Below are positions 56,350-64,000 of a stretch of 64,000 nt of DNA, piece after piece. A program made the position numbers and the translations under genes. Under the pieces are notes generated by a model, which was not told where the DNA came from, did not search any database, and saw only the letters and a program-made list of their open reading frames with translations. The stretch comes from Achatina immaculata (lineage: Eukaryota; Mollusca; Gastropoda; Stylommatophora; Achatinidae), in assembly GCA_009760885.1 (NCBI GenBank), contig CM019713.1:80289086-80353085 (forward strand), read 5' to 3'. How positions within the stretch are numbered: position 1 is the first letter of the stretch; every line of letters starts with the position of its first letter.

Positions 56350-57060
56350 GTAAGACAGATCTATTCTCAGGTATGAGAAAGACAGGTCTACTGACAGACA
56401 CAAGATACAGTAGGTAAGACATATTTATATTCACAGACGCAAAATACAGTAGGTAAGACAGATTTATATTCACAGACACAAGATACAGTAGGTAAGACAG
56501 ATATATTGACAGACACAAGATTCAGTAAGTAAGAGAGATTTATTCACAGACACAAGAGTGTGGAGGTAAAACAGATTTATACAAAGACACAAGACTCCGG
56601 AGGTAAAGCTGATTTATTCAGAGACACAAGACTCCGGAGGTAGAACAAATCTATTCACAGACACAAGACTCCAGAGGTAGAACAAATCTATTCACTGACA
56701 CAAGACTCCGGAGGTAAAACAGATTTATTCAGAGACACAAGACTCCGGAGGTAAAGCTGATTTATTCAGAGACACAAGACTCCGGAGGTAGAACAAATCT
56801 ATTCACAGACACAAGACTCCAGAGGTAGAACAAATCTATTCACTGACACAAGACTCCGGAAGTAAAACAGATTTATTCATAGACACAAGACTCCAGAGGT
56901 AAAACAGATTTATTCATAGATACAAGACTCCGGAGGTAAAACAGATGTATTCACATACGCAAGAATCTGGAGGTAAAACAGATTAATTCACGGACGTAAG
57001 AATCTGGGGGAAGACAGAGCTACTCATAGACACAAGACTCATCAGGTAAGACAGAATTAC
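56350..57060 (+). repeat. 37-bp minisatellite, about 19 copies, built on splice-like motifs
   Basis: Units read GTAAAACAGATTTATTCACA followed by GACACAAGACTCCGGAG. The first units (56350-56530) are closer to the donor sequence (AGTAGGTAAGACAG). Most units keep a G-G/A-A-G followed by GTAAAA or GTAAGA, and TTATTCACAG before ACACAAG. Identical array at 61291-62001. Confidence 0.93.
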
Positions 57061-57200
57061 TCCCAGATACGAGAGACAGACACATCAGTTCTATTTGTAG
57101 ACGCAAAGTCTCTTCTTGAGTGGTAGAAGATGTGTTTCCTTATTTGTAATATGAGCTGTATGTTTGTCATCCATACGTTTTACTGCTCGTGTTTAGAGTG

Positions 57201-57206
57201 AATAAA
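57201..57206 (+). terminator. Candidate polyadenylation signal
   Basis: AATAAA in GAGTGAATAAAGTC with a T/GT-rich stretch just downstream (CTTTTCATGTTTGTC). Together with the TATA box it would delimit a transcript of about 1.0 kb across the minisatellite. Repeated at 62142. Confidence 0.4.
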
Positions 57207-57242
57207 GTCTTTTCATGTTTGTCATGGAACAACCATCTCAAA

Positions 57243-57513
57243 CTGTGGAACAGTTAGTCCAAATGTGTTTGTATCTGTGATATGTAGTATATATCAAGAA
57301 AACGTTTAATTTGAGTAAATTCGTAAACTTTTTGTGCAGTGAGTTTGGTTAGATTGTCTACATGGTGATTCCTGCTGAGCTGGTGGTCAATCATGAAGCC
57401 TAGAGTTTTGTGTTCAATAACATGTTCAATATCTGTGAAGTTCAAGCATGTAGTGTTATTATTGGTGAATTTGTTAATTTCTGTCTTGTCGTAAAAAGCA
57501 TTGATCTTGTTTT
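57243..57513 (-). mobile_element. LINE G 3' fragment, truncated by the duplication junction
   Basis: The minus-strand residues EHKTLGFMIDHQLS and KVYEFTQIKRFLDIYYI match the post-catalytic part of CR1/Jockey-like proteins. Sequence identical to 62184-62454; the upstream part is missing because the duplication joint lies here. Confidence 0.8.
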
Positions 57514-57684
57514 GCTGATGCATCCATTTGCAGATTATCATCGATGTCTTGCTACCATTCTTCGCCTTGGTCTTCGTCTTCAAGATCGACACCAAGATAG
57601 CGATTAATTTTATGCATGCTGCATGGAGAAGCTTCAGCCAGTCAAAGATTAAAGTTGTTTTATCCCAGTTAAGCAACTTGTTAT

Positions 57685-60600
57685 CTCTCTCTCTCTCTGA
57701 ACCTTAAGTGCCCAGGGCACATGGGGCTTCCGCAAGGGTTTTCCACAAATGCCTGTCCTTCGCCTTTTTTTCTGCTCTTGCCCAGGTGAGCCCTCTATTG
57801 CTCAACATCCTTTCTGTTGTTCTTCTCCATGTCTCTTTTGGTCTACCCTTACTTCTGCTCCCCTGTGGTGTCCATCTTAGTGCTATTTTTGGTAGTGAGT
57901 TGTCAGTCATTCGGAGCACATGTCCCAACCATCGCCAGCGTTTTCCTCAATAATTGTTGTCAGTGGTTTCATCTGCATTTCTGCTAATAAGATGTTATTT
58001 CTTATAGTGTTTGGCCAAAAATTTTTCTAATTCTTCGTAAACATTTAGTCTGGAAAGAATTCAACTTTTTTCTATGGTTTTGGTGATTTTCCAGCATTCG
58101 CTTCCATAGAGTAGTACACTTAGAACATTACTCTTAAATATCCTGATTTTCATATTTATGCTTAGTTTTTTGGATTTCCATATATTCTGCAGCATTGCAA
58201 AAGCCTGGTTTGCTCTAGTAAGTCTGCTGTTGATGTCCTCTGTGCTGTCTCCATTTTCTACTACTCTGCTGCCAAGGTATACAAATTCGTTGACCTCCTC
58301 CACTAACTTGTTATCTACTCTGAGTACATTTCTGTTGTTCACATTTTGCTTCATTAACTTTGTCTTTCCTACGTTGATCTTTAGTCCTATGTTGTGTGCA
58401 TTCTGAGTTAGCTTGTTTATTTTATCTTGCATATCTTTGTGACTGCTTGATTGTAGACAAATGTCGTCCGCAAAGTCAAGGTCCTCCAGCACTGTGTCAA
58501 GGGTCCATTGTAATCCTCTGCGTCTGTCTGATGTTGCCTCCTTCATTAACCAGTCTACTGCCAAGATAAATAATGTTGGTGATAGTACACATCCCTGTTT
58601 CACTCCTGTTTGTACCCTAAAGCTGCTGGAGGTATGTTCTCCACAGATAACTTTGCACTGAAAACCCTCGTATAGGGCTTTGATTACATTAACTATTTTA
58701 TGGGGGAGGCCGTGCCATCTTAGGATTTTCCACAGTGCATCTCTGTTGACACTGTCAAAGGCTTTCTCAAAATCTATGAATAATGCATATGTTGTGCTAT
58801 GCCACTCATTTGCCTGTTCTAATATTTGTCTAAGTACAAATATGTGGTCTATGCATGATCTTCCTTTCCTAAATCCTGCCTGCTCTTTCCGAAGTTTTTC
58901 CTCAAGTGTGGTACAATTCTGTTGATGATTATTCTGCAAAATACTTTACTGGTGAGAGGCAGTAGGGTAATGCCTCTCCAGTTCCCGCAATCTCTGAGGT
59001 CACCCTTCTTTGGTAATTTTACTATAAGACTAGTTTTCCACTCCTCTGGGGCTTTTTGTAAATCCCAAATTTGTTGTAATATCCGGCAAAGTTGTTTTGG
59101 TGTTTCTGTTTCTTCTGCTTTCAACATCTCCGCAGTCACTTCATCTTCACCTGGTGCCCTGTCTGATTTTAGCTCCTTTATCGCCTCCTTTACTTCATTT
59201 ATTGTTATTGGTCCTGTATTGATGTTTAGTTCCGTTTTTGCTTCAGGTATGTCTATTGTTTGTGGTGCTTGTGTTCTGTTTAGTAGGGTGTTAAAGTGTT
59301 CCCTCCATTTCAATTTTTTCTCTTTCTCCACTGACCAGTTGTCCATTTTGTGTTCTTACTGCACTTTCACATCTTGTGTTGAAGTTACCTGTCATCTGCT
59401 TTGTGATTTTATATATGGTTTTCATGTCATTTGTATATGCTGCTTTCTTTGCTGTTTCTGCTAAGTTGTCATAAATTGACGTTTATCTTGACGGCATGAT
59501 TCCTTCACTTCTTTGTCTTTTTGTGCATAATTACTTAAAACTCGTTCTTTAAGCCGTTGTGATTTGGTGTTCAGTAATTTTTTCTTGATTTCTTTTCTTT
59601 GCTCTATCTTTTCCCATGTGGTCTCGCTTATCCATTCCTCTTTTCTCCTTTTCCGATATCCCAGCACCTCTTTTGCTGTTTCCTGTAGTGTTTTATTGAA
59701 CTCTAATATGGACATTTCTGCTTCGTCTTGTAGGACACTGAAGCGGTTCTTAAGTACTACTGAGAATTCATTTCTTGTTTGCTGGTCTATCAGTTTGCTT
59801 GTATCAAAATGTATCTTTCTGTGTTCTCCGATTTTGGCTTTCCTAAATTTTAGTTTTATTTTTGCTACCAGAAGGTTGTGATCACTTCCTACATCTGCTC
59901 CTTTCCTTGCTCGTACATCTTGTAGTGACCGTTTCCACTTGTTGTTTATTAGTATGTGATCGATTTGGTTTTCTGTGGTTTTATCTGGTGACCTCCAAGT
60001 CACCTTATGGAGTTTTTTTGTGTTGGAAAATTGTCCCTCCGATGGTCATCATGTTTTCTTCACAGAAACTGCACAGTCTTTCTCCATTTTCATTTATTTC
60101 TCCAATTCCTTCTCTTCCCATGATTCTTCTTCTATCTTCATTTCCGTCACCTACTTTTGCATTGAAGTCGCCCAAGATGAGTAGCATATCATGCTTGGGT
60201 ATTGTTTCTACTGTTGCTTGGAGGCTGTTGTAAAAATCTTCTTTTAATTCCTCTTCAGCTGCTTCTGTTGGTGCATAACAAACTATAATAGACAGCTTCG
60301 TGAATCTTGAGTTGAACTGTGCATATAATAATCTCTCATTTATTGGGGTCCATTTCAGCAATGCTCTTGATGCTTCTTTTGTTATAATCAATGCTACTCC
60401 TCCTTCATGAAGATCTTCTTTACCTGACCATATTATTGTATCTTCTGTGTGCTGTGTTGTTAATTTCCTTCTGCCTTGTCCTGTCCATCTTGCTTCTTGT
60501 ATTCCTAGTATGTCTAGTTTGTATCTGTGCATTTCCTTGATGGTTTGTGCTAGTTTTCCAGTCTGGTTTAGTGTTCTTACATTCCAGCTGCATATTTGCA

Positions 60601-60871
60601 TCTTATGTTTAGGTTCCAGGAGGTCTGCAGTCGGGCTGGGGACTTCCAGTGGCTGGCTTTCATCCACAACCTTCATGGGCTCAGTTTCCTGATACGCATT
60701 TCTCCTTCCACCTGCATTTGCGTTTTCCCTTGCTTCCGTTTCTGTAGCAGTCTGATAGTTTTTTTTACCAGATAGGGTTGCTGGCCCTATGCTGAACCCT
60801 CCTTAGTCGCCTTTTACGATCATGCATGGTAGGGTACAGTGGTCCTATTCTTTGCAGATCCCGGGTACCAC
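57685..60871 (-). mobile_element. LINE family A, duplicated copy with frameshifts
   Basis: Second copy of the full-length element in unit 2 of the tandem duplication. Relative to copy 1 it has one-base losses near 57941, 58018, 58066, 58909 and 59474, a two-base loss near 59308 and a one-base gain near 60012, so the ORF is split into pieces (57928-57704, 58939-58061, 59346-58849, 60003-59461 and 60676-60005). Catalytic residues are unchanged within each piece. Confidence 0.92.
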
Positions 60872-61110
60872 ACTTGTTATGGACCCTGCTTAATGTCAAC
60901 TTCGCTTAAAGTCAATATATTTTGACGATCCCGACAAATAATATATCACTTCACAATATCTTTTTTTCTCTCATTACATATTAAAATATTACTTGATTAA
61001 AGTCTGTCTCTACAGGCCTCATACTAATTCCTCTTAAAAATAGAAAGATCAAAAGAATAAAATACAGTTCGGAATTTGCTGTTAAGTTAATTAAATTCGA
61101 CTCGAATTTC

Positions 61111-62147
61111 TATAAAACATGACGAATTACAACTGTTTTATGGGACGCTGTTCACAAGCTCACGTTATACCAGCTAGAAGCTCTACAGAACTAACCATGG
61201 CTTCCTTGACCATCCGCTGTTTGATTCCTCTGTTGACCTGTCTCTTGACTGGCCAAGTCATGACCGACTCAGTGTCTCAGGGCTCAGGAGGTAAGACAGA
61301 TCTATTCTCAGGTATGAGAAAGACAGGTCTACTGACAGACACAAGATACAGTAGGTAAGACATATTTATATTCACAGACGCAAAATACAGTAGGTAAGAC
61401 AGATTTATATTCACAGACACAAGATACAGTAGGTAAGACAGATATATTGACAGACACAAGATTCAGTAAGTAAGAGAGATTTATTCACAGACACAAGAGT
61501 GTGGAGGTAAAACAGATTTATACAAAGACACAAGACTCCGGAGGTAAAGCTGATTTATTCAGAGACACAAGACTCCGGAGGTAGAACAAATCTATTCACA
61601 GACACAAGACTCCAGAGGTAGAACAAATCTATTCACTGACACAAGACTCCGGAGGTAAAACAGATTTATTCAGAGACACAAGACTCCGGAGGTAAAGCTG
61701 ATTTATTCAGAGACACAAGACTCCGGAGGTAGAACAAATCTATTCACAGACACAAGACTCCAGAGGTAGAACAAATCTATTCACTGACACAAGACTCCGG
61801 AAGTAAAACAGATTTATTCATAGACACAAGACTCCAGAGGTAAAACAGATTTATTCATAGATACAAGACTCCGGAGGTAAAACAGATGTATTCACATACG
61901 CAAGAATCTGGAGGTAAAACAGATTAATTCACGGACGTAAGAATCTGGGGGAAGACAGAGCTACTCATAGACACAAGACTCATCAGGTAAGACAGAATTA
62001 CTCCCAGATACGAGAGACAGACACATCAGTTCTATTTGTAGACGCAAAGTCTCTTCTTGAGTGGTAGAAGATGTGTTTCCTTATTTGTAATATGAGCTGT
62101 ATGTTTGTCATCCATACGTTTTACTGCTCGTGTTTAGAGTGAATAAA
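61111..62147 (+). other. Second copy of TATA, signal-peptide exon, 37-bp array and AATAAA
   Basis: TATAAAA at 61111, ATG at 61197, donor GTAAGA at 61291, array to about 62001 and AATAAA at 62142. I found only one difference from unit 1 in this stretch (ACGTGACG changed to ACATGACG just after the TATA box), which creates an extra ATG in neither reading of the exon. Confidence 0.5.
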
Positions 62148-62183
62148 GTCTTTTCATGTTTGTCATGGAACAACCATCTCAAA

Positions 62184-62650
62184 CTGTGGAACAGTTAGTC
62201 CAAATGTGTTTGTATCTGTGATATGTAGTATATATCAAGAAAACGTTTAATTTGAGTAAATTCGTAAACTTTTTGTGCAGTGAGTTTGGTTAGATTGTCT
62301 ACATGGTGATTCCTGCTGAGCTGGTGGTCAATCATGAAGCCTAGAGTTTTGTGTTCAATAACATGTTCAATATCTGTGAAGTTCAAGCATGTAGTGTTAT
62401 TATTGGTGAATTTGTTAATTTCTGTCTTGTCGTAAAAAGCATTGATCTTGTTTTGCTGGTGTTTATGAGCATTCTATTGTTGTTGCTCCAATTAATTAGA
62501 TTGCTCATTTCAAATTGAAGAGTTGACTCAATGTTAATACAGTCATTGTCACTAGTGCAGTCACGAGTTAAAAAGTCACAATATATTTTTTTTAGATGAA
62601 GTAGAAGATCATTGATGTAGATGGTGAAAAGGAGAGCACCAAGCTTTCTC
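62184..62650 (-). mobile_element. CR1/Jockey-like LINE G, copy 3
   Basis: Minus-strand pieces GALLFTIYINDLLLHLKKIY (motif near B, about 62640) and then LINWSNNNRMLINTSKTRSM, with EHKTLGFMIDHQLS further on, follow the order of CR1/Jockey-like reverse transcriptases and resemble G1 (GPLLFAIYINDLPLHLKHSS). The YADD motif is degraded. The right end of the 4.95 kb duplication lies at about 62458 within it. Confidence 0.8.
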
Positions 62651-62669
62651 TCACCGGTACATGCCAGTC

Positions 62670-62965
62670 AGACGTTGGTCGTCATTGTTTTCCACAACCA
62701 TCTATCTTTTGATGCTTCTATAAGATGTGTGTTGGCCATGCTGCATGCCGATATTTCAGACCTCCATGTATCTTGTTGCCTTTTCGTTTTCCTTTCTCCT
62801 TTTGTCCCTCCATTTTTTTTCGAGTGTCACTAGGTTTTCCAGTTTGTCCCGACTTTTCTAAATTTGTCCTACAAATGTGAATTGTTGTGTTCTGAATTAT
62901 GCTATAATTTCTGACTTATGTCCAGTCTCACTTAGAACTTCTTCATTTGTTTTCTTGGCTGGTAC
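62670..62965 (-). mobile_element. RTE-like LINE C-terminal fragment
   Basis: The minus strand reads NEEVLSETGHKSE, WRDKRRKTKRQQDTWRSEIS and IEASKDRWLWKTM, the usual end of RTE-like proteins (T-N-E-E ... G-R-P ... D-R-x-x-W). Diverged from families A to E; frames broken. Confidence 0.65.
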
Positions 62966-63274
62966 ACAACTTGGTCCCAAAATATTTAAATTGCCATCCC
63001 TGTTGGGCGAAAGCCCCAGGGTAGGAAACGCTGGTCTAAATACATTTTCTCTTTGAACCTCAGTATAAACATAAAGTTACTATATACGTAATAGCCAGAT
63101 GTTGTTACAAAGGTATTTCATAAAATTACCATATTTACCTGTCAGCATGTTTTTTTTTTTTTTGGTTCCCGAAAACTTTGCATCTTGATTAGATCATGTA
63201 TCCCTTTAGAGTCAGTCAGTGGAATGTGCATATGATGAATTATCCAACAGATGTGTATTAAATATGTTGTTGTG
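62966..63274. other. No gene; possible end of a hAT-like element
   Basis: AGGGTAGGAAACGCTG at 63016-63031 resembles an inverted hAT terminus, but no partner terminus was found. Confidence 0.25.
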
Positions 63275-63405
63275 ACAGAGTTTAAACAGCGACATGTTTG
63301 TACATCTTGCTTTGATGGAGGTTAAACAGCGACATCATCGTAGATATTTGTTGTGGTGGAGGTTAAAGAGCGACATAATCATACATCTTGCTGTGATGGA
63401 GGTTA
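63275..63405. repeat. About 40-bp tandem repeat, 3 copies
   Basis: GTTAAACAGCGACATCATCG-like units at 63281, 63323 and 63364 separated by 41-43 bp, each followed by ATCTTGCTGTGATGGAG. Confidence 0.85.
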
Positions 63406-63510
63406 GCCCACTCATTCAAGCATGAGGCAGGAAAGAATTAAATTGTGGTGTGCATGAAACTGAATGTTACTAAATAAGACCTAAGCTGACTTTCAGTTAT
63501 TGCACAAATA

Positions 63511-63855
63511 ATGCATATTTTTCACATGCAAATTCCTTTCATGTACAAAAAGTGCACAGTTCTGACAAACAAGTGCATATCTGGTCACGAAAAGTCCAAA
63601 AATGAACAGTATGTGCATAAACGTGGTCACCAATGTCGTAGATCAGATCAGAAAATGCGTAGATCTAGTCACCAAACACACACACACACATCTGACTATA
63701 AAATAGATAAATTTGAAAACCAAGTACATAGATCTTGCCACAAAATGTCTAGATCTGTTCGTAAAGCTTGCAAAACTGATAATCAAGTGTACACACCTGA
63801 CCAACAGGTTTTAGTCATCAAGCTAGCAAATCAAGCAAGTCTCAGAATGCACTGA
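63511..63855 (+). repeat. Degenerate 21-bp repeat with an open frame of 114 residues
   Basis: The frame reads as loose seven-residue units (KCISGHE, CRRSDQK, MRRSSHQ, VHRSCHK, MSRSVRK, ACKTDNQ, VYTPDQQ), His/Lys/Arg/Ser-rich, interrupted by a CA microsatellite (63676-63688). In-frame 21-bp periodicity keeps it open. It is more likely a decayed minisatellite than a gene; no domain is recognised. Confidence 0.6.
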
Positions 63856-64000
63856 TTTGGTCAACAAATGACTTATTCTGCAGTCAGTTTCAGTAACATC
63901 ACGTGCGGTTTCCAGCATCTCTTTTAGTTAAACAGCTACATGAAGATATCTTGTACACTGATGTTCTGTTGATTTTATACACTAAATCTGTTACATGATT

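Larger units (their letters stand above)
52567..62458. repeat. 4.95 kb tandem duplication (52567-57513 and 57514-62458)
   Basis: The two units are collinear. The offset is 4947 at the left and falls to 4941 through seven small indels in unit 2, all inside the LINE A copy (for example CGTCTTTCC to CGTTTTCC, TGTTGG to TGTGG, ATCTTTC to ATTTC). I found only two substitutions (near 59031 and 61119). The join and both outer ends share TGCTG. Left breakpoint lies in a LINE D fragment and right breakpoint in a LINE G fragment. Confidence 0.93.

Noticed and set aside
63016..63031. Terminal inverted repeat of a second hAT element (GGAAACGCTG)
   Set aside because: Only one end is visible and the match is short.

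Overview
The window looks like nuclear DNA of a gastropod mollusc, most likely a heterobranch snail or slug. It holds intronless rhodopsin-like receptors of the expanded gastropod chemoreceptor type. Around them lies AT-rich DNA filled with RTE-like and CR1/Jockey-like non-LTR retrotransposons, a ZBED5/SCAND3-type hAT remnant, Ty3/Gypsy-like gag-protease debris and many minisatellites. There are no operons, rRNA genes, convincing tRNA genes or CRISPR arrays. The species cannot be fixed from sequence alone. A 100-N gap (45512-45611) shows this is a draft scaffold.

Layout. 1-3.8 kb: minus-strand Gypsy-like gag/protease remnant in a 1.6 kb tandem duplication. 4.4-5.6 kb: a 50-bp and a 23-bp tandem array. 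6.3-10.7 kb: a perfect 52-bp palindrome, fragments of LINE families A, F and D, a 19-bp array and a hAT transposase remnant. 10.9-17.6 kb: minisatellites and decayed LINE pieces. 18.3-19.3 kb: intact receptor 1. 19.6-24.3 kb: CR1/Jockey-like fragment G1, a Gypsy-like scrap, a D fragment, and LINE F split by repeat H. 25.4-28.7 kb: near-complete RTE-like element B ending in a GATA tail. 29.1-30.2 kb: receptor fragment split by a 5'-inverted A insertion. 30.2-35.3 kb: elements C1 and D1, apparently inserted one after the other at one site. 37.5-38.6 kb: intact receptor 2. 40.2-43.9 kb: C2 and E. 45.5-50.9 kb: gap, two 32-bp arrays, and G2 interrupted by a GC-rich non-autonomous retroposon. 52.5-62.5 kb: about 4.95 kb present twice in tandem, each unit carrying LINE A (intact 992-residue ORF in the first copy), a candidate signal-peptide first exon and a 37-bp minisatellite. 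62.5-64 kb: LINE scraps and short repeats.

The only convincing host genes are the two receptors and, more tentatively, the candidate secreted-protein exon (56256-56349, repeated at 61197-61290). That exon has an upstream TATA box, a consensus donor and a downstream AATAAA. The adjoining minisatellite repeats donor-like and acceptor-like motifs about 19 times. This is the least ordinary structure in the window.

Family letters A to H are labels used here only. The RTE-like families share an apurinic-type endonuclease plus reverse transcriptase plan, target-site duplications of 9-15 bp, and short simple-sequence 3' tails that differ by family. They appear to have supplied both the nested insertions and some of the microsatellites.
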